Source: Pseudopyrenochaeta lycopersici (taxonomy: Eukaryota > Ascomycota > Dothideomycetes > Pleosporales > Pseudopyrenochaetaceae). From it: 64,000 nt of DNA. A program made the position numbers and the translations under genes. This document shows positions 20,666 to 30,990 of the stretch, piece after piece (within the stretch, counting starts at the first letter, position 1; every line of letters begins with the position of its first letter). The notes under the pieces were generated by a model. It was not told the origin of the DNA. It made no database searches and saw nothing but the letters and a program-made list of their open reading frames with translations. The DNA lies in the NCBI GenBank assembly GCA_003313425.1, contig NHZP01000043.1, positions 248,001 through 312,000 of the forward strand, in the 5' to 3' direction.

Positions 20666-22522
20666 GCTAAAATGGAGCCGAGGTTAATAAGCTCGGGGCA
20701 GCAGGCGGCTGGATTTCCGACTAAACTGGCTAGTGCATCCGAAGATATCCTTAACCTGAACTAATAATTGTAGTCACGATAGCATCTTATACTATTATTA
20801 TGGAATCTCCAGTTCCGGCCTCGCCATCATCATTGACGACACGTTCAGCATCAATATCCCTCCAGACTCCTACGTCATCACCTGCTCCCACATTACCTGT
20901 CTCGACGCCATCACCTACCCCTATTCAATATCCCAAACCTCCGGATGAGTTTGTGCAAGACCACATCACATACCTGAATCGCGGGAAGACCACAAAGAAG
21001 GCAGCTCGTCTAGGCTCATCGCATGTATGGAAGTATGGCCTCCATTACATTCGAGACAGTGATAAGAAAGAGGTGTATTACTGTCACGAGTGTGCTGTCG
21101 GAAAGTATAAGCAAGAGCTATTTGTTATCAACGGAACGTCTGGAGTGAGAAATCATCTTGAACAGAAGCACCAGATTGATCCCCAGAGTGGTGTCAAGAA
21201 ACATAGTTCGACACGGAAGTCTGTACTGGAGCAGCAGAAGAGTGCGGCTACTACTAATACCTTCTTCTGGAAAGACTCAATTGAGAAGTTCAAGGAGCTC
21301 CTAATTCGTTGGATTGTGTACTGCCATATTGCTTTCTTTCAATTAGAAAATCAGTATTTCAGAGAACTTCTCTTGTTTTTGAATCCGCGCTCCTCAACCA
21401 CCTCCCAAAGGCAGCGAAAACTATCCGAAGTTGGGTTATGGACGCGTTTCTGTCGAAGAAGCAACGGCTCAGGGAGGACCTCCAGCACTCGCGGAGTAGA
21501 ATCTCCATCTCCTTTGACCTCTGGACTTCGCCAAATCCTTACGCTATTCTAGGCGTCATCGCCATGTGGATTGACAGTGCCGGCAAGCGACGGACTACCG
21601 TTTTGGGTATACGACGTGTGTACGGTGAACACACTGGTGAGAACATTGGATCAGCTGTTCTTGAATTGCTAAAAGAATATGATATTGGCGGAGATCAGAT
21701 TGGATACTTCATGCTGGATAATGCCTCGTCAAATGATATTGCTGTTGAATTCATACTGAAGGAGCTCTGCCCATGGATGAAGTCAAAACAACGTCGCCAT
21801 CGCCGGCTGCGTTGCTTGGGCCACATTATCAACCTCTGCTGCCAGGCGTTCCTCATGGGCCGGGACTGTGAGAAGTATCTTGCGAAGCTTCAAAGGCACT
21901 ATCAACGCGGAGACTATGCGAAGGTGGAAGAGCTCTGGAAGAAATTTGGATGTTTGGGTCGGCTTCATAACCTCGTCCGTTACATTAGGCTTACTCCGCA
22001 ACGCCGTGAGGAGTTTGCTGCCATTATTATCGGCGGGGATCTCTGTGAATTCGATGGCCTCGAGCTTATCTAGAACAACTCGACACGCTGGAATTCATGG
22101 TTCCATTCGATCACACGTGCATTGAATGTTCGGGAACGCTTAGAGCTCTTCTCAGCTCGCCATGTACCTGGGAAAGGCTCTCATGGGATTGCGAACTTCA
22201 AACTAGATGGACAGCACTGGTTCGAGCTTGAAAAGATTGAGCTTGCTCTAAAAGACTTCTACGCTGCAACTTTGCTTTCTGAGGGAGGAAAGACTTCACT
22301 CGCTGACTGGTTTTCAACCCTGGACTGCCTTCTTCGAGAAATAAATGAGACGAAAGACCACTACCACGACATCCACACCGAAGATGACAATAACTTTACA
22401 TGGAAGTACCTCCAAAGTTGTGCAGACAGCGCGTGGTCAAAATGCGAGGAGTATTACAGCAACCAGCAGCTGAATTGGCAGAATCGATTTCCTGAAGATA
22501 CTGATCTTCCGCCAGCGTACTA

Positions 22523-23869
22523 CAGTGACCCCGCAAAAGTTTCCGTTGCGCACGCACGAGCCACCCTCACAAGCACATGTACACCAAACTTCAACACCAT
22601 GGATCTCAGCCAAAACATTATATAATTATTATTTTTTGAGTCACAGGTTGCTCAGATGGTCAGTATCTAGTTTGCCATCCTTGCGCCTTTGTGCATGCAG
22701 CGATTCGTCGTCGCATACTCAAGATGAGGCTCTTGATGAGCCTGGCTGGGATGCGCCGCCAGCACTCTTTTAATGCACTACAAAAGCCATCCCACTCTTC
22801 TAGCTTGGCTGTAATTATTATATTGTGGATATAATTTATACATGCGCTTCTTCAGGTACCACCAGAGGTGCTCAATTGGGTTAAGATCAGGTGAGTATGC
22901 TGGCCATTTGATAGTGGTGATGTAGTGCTCGCGAAGGAACTCACGCGTTGCAGCTGCTGTGTGTATGCGCGCGTTATCCTGCATAAAAAGCTGAGAACGA
23001 CGCCAAGAAGGTAGAAGTCCTTTAGTCAAGGCCTTAATGTAAATTTTGGCGGAGTACCCTTGCTTTTTTGCATCAAAATCACGCTCCATTATGACCAGAG
23101 GACTTCTTCTAGCATGCCCGCGTTCATCTAACCATATTGAGCCCCATACCATTTGTGCAACCTTTTTACCGCAGCCATAGGTTTGCAGCATTATTGCCTT
23201 CCATTTCTCACCTAGTTTTCGAAAACCCCACTCCTGGTTTTGCCCTGAGCCCTTCTGAACTAGGCACTCATCTGAGAACTTGACCGTGCGCCGATGCCAC
23301 GGGAATTGAGAGTACTCCTTGCAGAACTTGAGGCGCCTCAACGCACGCGAGCGATTAAGCTTAGGACGTTTTTTACAAGGTCGATTGGTGAGGCCTTGTC
23401 TTTTAAGGAATCGTGCTAATGTGTCATTGCTGGGTGGCTTCGAAGAGTTGCCATCTGGATTCACAACCACTGCCACTTCAGCTAGCTCTTTGTACTTAAT
23501 TTTTGGCTGCGCGCGTGCTTTGCGATAGATAATCTTCTTTTGATGAAGGGATAGTATAGGCGGTCGACCGCTGCGAGGTTTATCTGCAGTTGTACCTGTT
23601 TGTTGATATTTTTTCCTCAGGTCGCGTATGGCGCTTTCACTTCGGCGATACGCGTTAGCAACTTGAGCAACTGTAGAACCACCATGCAGCATCCCAATAA
23701 TTTGATCCCGCTGCTGGACAGTTAAATTAGGACCTCTGCGCACATTTTGGTCTATTTCTTGTAAAATTCGGCGTTGTGGTGGCATAGTTATGATACATGA
23801 AAGTTGAGAAGGAGATGTTGTGAGGGAACGCGTCGCGCTTGTGCAACGGAAACTTTTGCGGGGTCACTG
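22523..23869 (-). mobile_element. Tc1/mariner element, 1347 bp, inside hAT-C
   Basis: The terminal inverted repeats start CAGTGACCCCGCAAAAGTTT (22523) and match the complement of the right end (to 23869) over more than 25 bp. TA dinucleotides flank both ends (22521-22522 and 23870-23871). The transposase gene inside is on the minus strand. Confidence 0.93.
22660..23785 (-). pseudogene. Tc1/mariner transposase with C-terminal frameshift
   Basis: The frame from 23785 encodes an N-terminal helix-turn-helix pair (LTVQQRDQIIGMLHGGSTVA) followed by a DDE domain. D lies in KFSDECL, D in MQDNARIHTAA and E in YSPDLNPIEHLW, with 34 residues between the last two (DD34E), typical of the Tc1 branch. The main frame stops at 22778, but the neighbouring frame continues with EEWDGFCSALKECWRRIP and ends at 22660 with GWQTRY-stop. 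The mature C terminus is therefore separated by a one-base shift near 22815. The element is young by its intact ends, but this copy is probably inactive. Confidence 0.85.
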
Positions 23870-24010
23870 TATGCAGCTCAAATACTTGATCCATATCGAA
23901 AGTGGGCGTGGTTCACGCAAGAATGGGTTCTTCAAGGCGACGAAGAAAGGCAGAGGTGGTTTCATAACGCACAATCGGCGGTGAAGCAGCTCTGGGAGAC
24001 AGAGTACAAG

Positions 24011-24185
24011 TGTCAGATAAGAGGCATAAAAACTGAAGTATACGAATACTGCATCGTGGACGGTATCACCTATGTATCATCGATGTATCAGGTCTGTGTT
24101 TAAAAAGGAGAGAAAACAGAACCAACGAAAATACAATCAATTCGGATCCACGATCATGACCAAAAAGATTCATTAAATTCTGACA
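24011..24185 (+). repeat. Copia-2 5' LTR
   Basis: The LTR is 175 bp, beginning TGTCAGATAAG and ending TTCTGACA. The first 83 bp recur at 29094-29176 and the full length recurs inverted at 29177-29351. Confidence 0.92.
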
Positions 24186-24201
24186 ATTAAGAGTCTCACT
24201 G
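24186..24201 (+). promoter_or_regulatory. Copia-2 primer-binding site
   Basis: ATTAAGAGTCTCACTG follows the LTR directly, identical to the site of Copia-1 although the LTRs themselves differ, so it is under constraint. See the Copia-1 site for the tRNA-Lys(CUU) match. Confidence 0.72.
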
Positions 24202-24222
24202 ACCCTATAACGAGCGAGGACC

Positions 24223-25548
24223 ATGTCTCACGCAAATATTACCGGCGTACGCGACGCTACGATCATCCTCACCGACTATACGAACTACACGCCATGGTTA
24301 CTACAACTCAAAGCAAAAGCAGAGTTCCACGACGTATGGGCAATCGCAGACCCTGATGGAACTAGAGAACCTTTGCTGGAACCGATCCCCCCAGTCCTAC
24401 CACGATTAGCTGACTACGTACCGGCTGTAGTCCAACGACCGGCACCCAGCGCGTCGTCAAACTCTCGGGGTAACCGGGTTGGATCATCAAGCCAGCCAAC
24501 AAGATCAAACCCGTCCCGAACCGATGCAACTCCAGCTACACCGACGAAACTATCGGACTTATCACCTGAAAGCCAGGAAACATACAAGGCCGATCGAGAC
24601 GACTACAAGGTACAGCTCGAAGCCTACAAGATCGACGAGAAGAAATACGACAGAGAACGGGCTAACTATCGGTTACTTGCAACGCACATTCAGAGCACAG
24701 TATCAGCGCACATTCAGCGCAACTGCTGCCTCCCTGGTACCACGATTCGCCGATGGATTATTGATATCCGAAGGACAGTAGGAATCAACCCACTCGAAGA
24801 ACGCCAACGAGCACGAACAAGATATCACAATGCATTGAAGCCAATGAGGACCCCAGTAAACTGGGATATCTGGCTTGCCGAATACGATCGAGCAGCAACT
24901 GACGCTGAGACCGAAGGAGTCGCGGAGGTACAACATAATGACGACATTATAGAAGATTTCTTGTCGGCAGTGGAAAAGGTAGCACCTATGTGGGTGACTG
25001 CCTTCTCTAGCCAGGTGGCCAGAGGTGACCCAGACCATGACAGAAAAGAAATGATGAAACTCTTCCGGGAGCATATGAGCCGCTCCTACCCACAAAAGGG
25101 CAAGCAGAAGAGCGCTTTCGCTGCTGGAGACGCTGCATACCCCGCTGGCGGTGAATCCGACCAGGGCGCACAGAGGGACGCCTCCGGTGTAGCTGAAGAA
25201 GCATCATCAGCCTTACGGGGCAAGAACCGTGGTAGAACACGGGGAAAACGCAAATTTGGGCAAAGCAGCACCAGATCCAAGCATTCCTCTCTGGAGGATA
25301 CGGCGGCAGTCGAAGGCACAACATGCCATGCTTGTGAACAGCGCCACAATCTTTTCGATTGTTTCTATCTAAACGAAGATAGGGCACCTGCGTGGTTTAC
25401 ACCAGATTCAAGAATAGCCAAACTCGTTGAGTACAAAAGAAAGTATGACCCAGAGCTAATCAAATTATTAGACTCAAAGCGCCAACGATCAAAGACGCCG
25501 CTGATTAAGAATTCGCAAACACCAACACCCGAAGTCTTAAAAGATTGA
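24223..25548 (+). CDS. gag: Copia-2 Gag
   Basis: The product is 441 aa from an ATG 37 bp after the LTR. Its layout parallels Copia-1 Gag: an N-terminal SHANITGVRDAT segment, a Ser/Pro-rich insert near residues 75-105, a charged helical region, KPMRTPVNWDIWLAEYD, and a basic KNRGRTRGKRK patch before the knuckle CHACEQRHNLFDC (C-x2-C-x3-H-x4-C). It ends TPTPEVLKD before TGA. The frame is intact. Confidence 0.87.
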   Translation: MSHANITGVRDATIILTDYTNYTPWLLQLKAKAEFHDVWAIADPDGTREPLLEPIPPVLPRLADYVPAVVQRPAPSASSNSRGNRVGSSSQPTRSNPSRTDATPATPTKLSDLSPESQETYKADRDDYKVQLEAYKIDEKKYDRERANYRLLATHIQSTVSAHIQRNCCLPGTTIRRWIIDIRRTVGINPLEERQRARTRYHNALKPMRTPVNWDIWLAEYDRAATDAETEGVAEVQHNDDIIEDFLSAVEKVAPMWVTAFSSQVARGDPDHDRKEMMKLFREHMSRSYPQKGKQKSAFAAGDAAYPAGGESDQGAQRDASGVAEEASSALRGKNRGRTRGKRKFGQSSTRSKHSSLEDTAAVEGTTCHACEQRHNLFDCFYLNEDRAPAWFTPDSRIAKLVEYKRKYDPELIKLLDSKRQRSKTPLIKNSQTPTPEVLKD

Positions 25549-25554
25549 CTAGAA
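25544..25554 (+). promoter_or_regulatory. Copia-2 leaky stop between gag and pol
   Basis: GAT-TGA-CTA-GAA-GGA is the same stop and context as in Copia-1, and pol continues in the same frame with no further stop. Confidence 0.75.
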
Positions 25555-28500
25555 GGAAGAGTTATATCAACAATCGAAGCCGCGTATACCGCGTCAGTGT
25601 TCTCAATGAAGAACCAACCGTATCCGCTAAAGAATGCATTCATCCTCGATTCGGGCGCGACAATACACATCTGCAACATGGCGCAACGCCTAACCCACCT
25701 CCGTCCACCTATCCCCGGTGACTGCGTGTGGACAGGCGACGCACGAATATGGATTAAAGGGTATGGCACCGTACATATCAAAGTCAAGTCACCATATGGC
25801 ACAGAGATACTCCGATTAGAGAACGTTGCCTTCTGTCCGGAGATTCTATGCAACCTCGTCTCATTTAGACTACTCAGACGGCAAGGAATTTGGTGGGATA
25901 ATAAGAATGAACCTACGTCGTTAAAGAGATGGGACAACTCCATCATCGCATACCTGACGGAAGCACACAACCAATGGGTACTCGAGCAATCAGATGCAAA
26001 CGACAGTGCTTTTCACACCCGATTCAACTCTCGAACCAAGCGGTCGCCACAAAGAGCAAGTGCGATACTATGGCACAAGCGCCTAGGGCATCCAGGGCCC
26101 GCAGTGATCGAACACCTCGTCCAACAATCTGAGGGGGTGCGCATCAAAGGCGTCACTACAGTCGAGTGCGACGCATGTGGGAGAGCCAAATCAAAGCGCA
26201 GGATCCGCAGAGAACCTCGACTGAGCGAAGAAGGACCGGGAGAACGAATCGCGATCGACTTTCACGACTACGAAGTGGGGAGCTACTCAAAGGAAAAGAG
26301 CCAAATGCTTATCACTGACCGATTCTCGGCATATAACTGGGATTTCTACTTTACCGACAACAGACCAGCACGATCTATTATTCGGTTACTAGATAATTTC
26401 ACTTGCTTCCTCTATACGCAGTTTAATATTTCTGTAAAAGTGATTGAGACGGACAACGAGATAGTGACCGTCAAGCCAGAAGTTAAGAGATGGTGCACGT
26501 CCAAAGGCATAAAGGTCGAGCCTTCTGCTCCTGATACCCAATCACAGAATGGCGGAGGAGAACGCTCAGGGGGTGTGATAAAAGAAAAGGCACGCACGAT
26601 ACGACTGGATGCTAATCTTCCCTGGGAACTATGGCCAGAAATCACAAGAGCGGCAGTATACCTGTACAATAGAACGCCGAACTACTCAAACCGCTGGAAA
26701 AGCCCATACGAGGTATTCTTCACAAGGGTCGCTGCTATGAATGGTATCGTCACTGGACCACGGAAACCAAACCAAGCTCATCTTAAAGCATATGGCTGCA
26801 AGGCATTTGCAATGACCGACGATACCCACCGAGGAAAGTCGCGACTGCAACGCTTGGATCCAAAGGCCTGGATTGGCTATCTTATTGGCTATCAATCTAC
26901 AAACATCTACCGAGTTTGGATCCCGTCACTAGCTAAAGTCATCAGCACAAGAGACGTAGTCTTCGACGAAAGCGTAGTGTTCAGCGGCAAAACGGAAGAC
27001 CTCATGGACAACCTTATGCACAATACCCTGCAGGAGATTGCAATGTGGGTGAAAACGATTGAACTGCCTACACCACCGCGACAAGGACAGCCTGAGACTG
27101 GGTCGTTCTACGAAGACGATACAATGATGGGAGAGAGCTCAAGCCCACAAGGTCAAAAGTCAAGAGGTTGCCGAAATAGAAAAGTTATGGACTCATACCC
27201 AACGCCGCCAGACACTCCGCCACCCGTAGCTCTCCTTAGCCAGGCGTGGACCGACGAACTTGAAGCTAATAGCACGACGACACATGGCTCGTCAAAGACA
27301 GAACCATGGGCAGCAGCATTTATGGCCGGCACTCAAGCAGGGCACGTAGGGGAACATGAAGGCAAGCCCATTGACAAGGCACAGCTGAAGAGAATGCTGG
27401 CAAAGGGGGTGAAGCCTCACCGAAACCAATTGCCACCTCTGCCGGCGACTTACTCAAAGCTTGAAGATCATCCTCTGTACGAAATGTTCAAGGAAGCAGA
27501 ACGAGAACACCTAAGGAGCCATGAACAAATGAAGTCCTGGGCTGAAGTGCCAATCACTCCCATCAAACGGAAAGGTCACCAAATATTAGACTGCATGTGG
27601 GTGTATACCTACAAATTGGACAAACACCATCGCCTTATTAAATGCAAAGCACGACTGGTCGTTCGTGGCGATCAGCAACGAAACATCACGTCACAAGACA
27701 CATACGCAGCCACTTTAGCCAGCAGGTCTTTTCGAATGCTCATGGCAATCGCTGCCAAGTTCAACCTTGAACTTAAACAGTACGACGTTACTAACGCATT
27801 CGTGCATGCAACCATAGATAGAGAAATCTACATGAGAATGCCACGAGGATACCAGAAGCCCGGAACGATCCTTAAGCTTGAAAAGGCACTTTACGGTCTT
27901 CGAATTTCACCGCTCCTATGGCAGAAAGAATTCGTCTCAACCCTCACCAAACTAGGCTTCAAACAAGTGCCACATGAGGCCTGCTGCATGATCAAGGATG
28001 GCATTATCATCTTCTTTTACGTCGATGACATTATCTTAGCCTATCACCAGAAGAAGGAGGTAGAAGCTCAACAAGCTATCAAGGCTCTTCAAGAAAGATA
28101 CACCTTCACAGGTGGAGAAGACCTGCAATGGTTCCTTGGCGTTGAAGTTATCAGAGACCGAGAACAACGATTAATTCAACTCTCCCAGTTGGCCTATGCC
28201 GACAAAATTAGCAGACTTGCAGATAGGAAAGATGTCCGACATGATACCCCAATGGCAAGCGTTGAACTCCAGCCACGCGAGGGATTAGCATCACCTTCAG
28301 AAGTCAACAAATACCAGCGTAAGATTGGTTCCTTACTATTTGCCGCCGTTACAACACGACCAGATATAGCCTTCGCAACATCGCGCCTTGCACGCTTCCT
28401 CGTCAACCCTGGCACGGAGCATCAGGAGGCTGCTGACAGAGTCCTGCTCTACCTTGCAGCGACAAAATCAAGAGCACTCCAATTGGGAGGAGGCGACAAG

Positions 28501-29045
28501 CTTGAAGTAGCCAGCGACGCATCATTTGGCGATAATACAGTCGATAGAAAGAGTTCGCAAGGTTATGTGATTAAGCTATTCGGTGGTCTTGTTACCTGGA
28601 GAGCAAGTAAACAGGACACGGTCACTACCTCAACGACTGAAGCAGAACTGCTCGCACTCTCCCAAGTAGCAAAGGAAGCTATCTTTACCTCGCGACTTCT
28701 CAAGGAGCTCCAGGTATCATTGCCGGAGTCGACTATTACAATTCAATGCGACAATACACAGACAATTCGACTTGTTACGGAAGAGATTGCAAACTTCAAA
28801 CCAAACTTCGACATGTAGACATCCACAACCACTGGCTACGACAAGAAGTATTGCTGGGACGAATTCAAGTCAAATACGTAGCGTCCTCGCAAATGCTAGC
28901 AGACGGACTTACCAAAGCGCTGCCCTCAAACAAATGGGAGAACTTTCTTAATCAATTAGGACTGGTAAACAAGAAACCGGCCTTAGCAAAAGAGTTAAAA
29001 CTCGAAGACATACAGACTCAAATAGAGGATCTGACAATCGCATAA
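25549..29045 (+). pseudogene. pol: Copia-2 Pol, one frameshift near its C terminus
   Basis: In frame with gag through the UGA, the domains run in Copia order: protease (FILDSGATIHICN), GAG-pre-integrase (ILWHKRLGHPGPAVIEHLV), integrase core (AIDFHDYE, VIETDNEI, GGERSGGVIKEKAR), reverse transcriptase (LKQYDVTNAFVHATIDREIY, KALYGLRISPLLW, FFYVDDIILAY) and RNase H (VASDASFGDN, TSTTEAELLALSQ). The long frame stops at 28818. The next frame resumes with KLRHVDIHNHWLRQEV and ends at 29045, so one base is missing in the A-run near 28799. This is about 1,165 codons beyond gag, a full-size Pol. Apart from that base the copy looks functional, hence recent. Confidence 0.9.
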
Positions 29046-29093
29046 GATATAGGTTGGTGGCAGCTTAGAAGATCACTCTAAGCTGAGGGGGTG

Positions 29094-29176
29094 TGTCAGA
29101 TAAGAGGCATAAAAACTGAAGTATACGAATACTGCATCGTGGACGGTATCACCTATGTATCATCGATGTATCAGGT
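29094..29176 (+). repeat. Copia-2 3' LTR, broken after 83 bp
   Basis: Identical by eye to the first 83 bp of the 5' LTR, then replaced by the start of an inverted full LTR. Confidence 0.9.
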
Positions 29177-29351
29177 TGTCAGAATTTAATGAATCTTTTT
29201 GGTCATGATCGTGGATCAGAATTTATTGTATTTTCGTTGGTTCTGTTTTCTCTCCTTTTTAAACACAGACCTGATACATCGATGATACATAGGTGATACC
29301 GTCCACGATGCAGTATTCGTATACTTCAGTTTTTATGCCTCTTATCTGACA
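29177..29351 (-). repeat. Inverted full Copia-2 LTR
   Basis: 175 bp, the complement of 24011-24185 with very few changes. Its last 83 bp form a palindrome with 29094-29176. No 5-bp target duplication flanks it and the remainder of the 3' LTR does not follow, so it is not a simple insertion. Confidence 0.9.
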
Positions 29352-29554
29352 GCTAGTAAAGATAAGGAAGGGTAGGATTGTCCAGCCAGCAGCATTGATT
29401 GCGTAGATTAACATCACCCACTTGTAATTTGCTTGGCTAGACAGCCTTTGGCCGGCCTCTCCTCTCTAACCCTATTATAATAAGCTAAGTTGTGATCTTG
29501 CCCATCCTAAAGCTAGCCTTATTAAAGTTGTGACATTCTTATCTAGGATACTAT
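29352..29554. other. Spacer between LTRs
   Basis: No gene seen. The left copy of the ACTAT duplication of the following solo LTR ends it (29550-29554). Confidence 0.5.
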
Positions 29555-29759
29555 TGTCAGATTCAAGGACTATTTGGCTTGATCTTTGATGAATTTTTGA
29601 TGATGAACGTGATTGATTGATTCTGTGCTCTCTGTTTTCTGCTTTTGTGTGTCCCTCTGCCAAGTGGTTACACCCGAGAGTTTGTGCTACCATCTAGGAT
29701 CTCGCAACTTGGAGATCCACACGTGACATCTAACACCCTATCGGGCCTTACATCTGACA
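29555..29759 (-). repeat. Solo LTR of the Copia-1 family
   Basis: A 205-bp inverted relative of 14627-14826 with intact TGTCAG/CTGACA ends. It is flanked by exact 5-bp repeats ACTAT (29550-29554 and 29760-29764). This is the product expected when an integrated element recombines between its two LTRs. Confidence 0.9.
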
Positions 29760-30092
29760 ACTATACTTAGGTTTTGTGTGCTCCAGAAGCTTTAACCTGT
29801 AAGCCTAAAAGGGTGCACAAAGAAATTCTTCATAGAAGTGCATGTTATGTTGATTGTCTGCTTAAGATGGAGGGTGGCCTGCAGCTATATGTTCATGAGA
29901 GATTACTAATTCTCGAATCATGTGACCAATACTGGCTTACATAACCAACTCCTAATTAATATAGGATCCTCACATAGAGCTCTCTATCTATCATACGCTT
30001 GATTCCGGTGTGTCGTGAGACTATCTATACACTTAAAAAAAGTTGCACGGCCAGTGGATGCCAACTTGGCCTATGCCACGCGCAGCTAGTAG

Positions 30093-30282
30093 TGTCAGAT
30101 TCAAGGACTATTTGGCTTGATCTTTGATGAATTTTGATGAACGTGATTGATTGATTCTGTGTTCTCTCCCCTCCTTTCTATGACTGCTTTGCTTCCGGAG
30201 GTTCCGAAGGCCGTGGTATCGGTCCTTCTATTAATCGCCCTTTCCTGTGTAGTACTTCTGAGATTATCTTTTATATCTCACA
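30093..30282 (-). repeat. Hybrid solo LTR
   Basis: The first ~75 bp (TGTCAGATTCAAGGACTATT...) match the Copia-1 LTR end. The rest (CTTCCGGAGGT-CCG, CGGTCCT-CTATT-ATCGC, GCAGTACTTCTGAG type words) matches the third LTR family seen at 42125-42302. It ends near ATCTCACA. Either it is a recombinant LTR or a family that shares its U5 with Copia-1. Confidence 0.65.
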
Positions 30283-30990
30283 GGCCTTACAGCACTTGTG
30301 TAGTCTGACAAGTAGCTTATTAGCTATATTATGTGCAGCTACATATGTAGGCGAAAATCCATATTAATCTAGGTCAACTATATAATGAACAATTACCTCC
30401 TATTCTAGCTGGGTAAGCTTCTTCAAGTTGGGTTGGCAATCGCTGGCAACCGCATTGGGCAGGCTTGCCAGCGCGTCAATAGCAAAGCGTTGCTTTGGCT
30501 ACATTATAGACTGATACAGCGGGCCGATTGCCCTGGATCTGTTTAGAATTAATAGATGAGGGAGCAAGCTGAATATTTACTTTATCTAATAATAATTGAG
30601 TAATGTTGCGTGGAGCCATTGTGCGTTGAGATGAGAGAGGTGGGTAAACTTGGTGGGGTGCGTCGCTCGCTTGTACTGTACGCGTCACTCGCTTGTAAAA
30701 CACGTTAAATAAATCAATCTCGCCATGAGTCCTTTAGCTCATCGTGTTCAACATGATTACGTTCGTTACAATCAGAACAGATAGTCTACTTTATACTCTC
30801 TATTGTGACCGTGCCTGCCTTCGTCCCCGAGAACCAACCAGAGCCCTTGAGCCTAACCATCCTAAGGTCGCCGACCCGTTTGCTAGATCAAGGATCTTAA
30901 CACACGCTCATTGCTTCTCTTCCATTGTTTTCGGGGTTAGGATATCAGCCACGACAACCTGGACCGCCTGGCTCGTCCCGGAGCCGTAGT
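30283..30990. other. AT-rich intergenic region
   Basis: No gene recognised. Short direct words (GTCGCTCGCTTGTA / GTCACTCGCTTGTA near 30662-30695) suggest minor repeat content. Confidence 0.5.

Larger units (their letters stand above)
20800..24010 (+). pseudogene. hAT transposase (hAT-C), disrupted
   Basis: From ATG 20800 the product has a Ser/Pro-rich N terminus, a BED-type zinc finger (YYCHECAVGKYKQ ... VRNHLEQKH) and a hAT catalytic core (SFDLWTSPN, YFMLDNASSNDIA, LRCLGHIINLCCQAF). It ends with an ILDPYRKWAWF segment that resumes beyond an insertion. Four lesions are seen: a one-base frameshift near 21390, a TAG at 22071 in the NNSTRWNSW region (CAG to TAG), a Tc1/mariner element inserted at a TA (22521/23870), and loss of the C-terminal dimerisation region where Copia-2 begins at 24011. 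Removing the mariner plus one TA joins the codons perfectly. Confidence 0.88.
24011..29176 (+). mobile_element. Copia-type LTR retrotransposon 2, nearly intact
   Basis: The order is 5' LTR (24011-24185), primer-binding site, gag, leaky UGA, pol, polypurine tract (GAGGGGG, about 29085-29091) and a 3' LTR that begins at 29094 but breaks after 83 bp, where an inverted LTR starts. It sits inside the hAT-C gene on its left side; the expected 5-bp duplication (ACAAG on the left) is not found on the right. The only coding defect seen is one base lost near 28799. Confidence 0.92.

Noticed and set aside
24703..25387. Minus-strand frames within Copia-2 gag
   Set aside because: Antisense shadows of Gag with no domain of their own.
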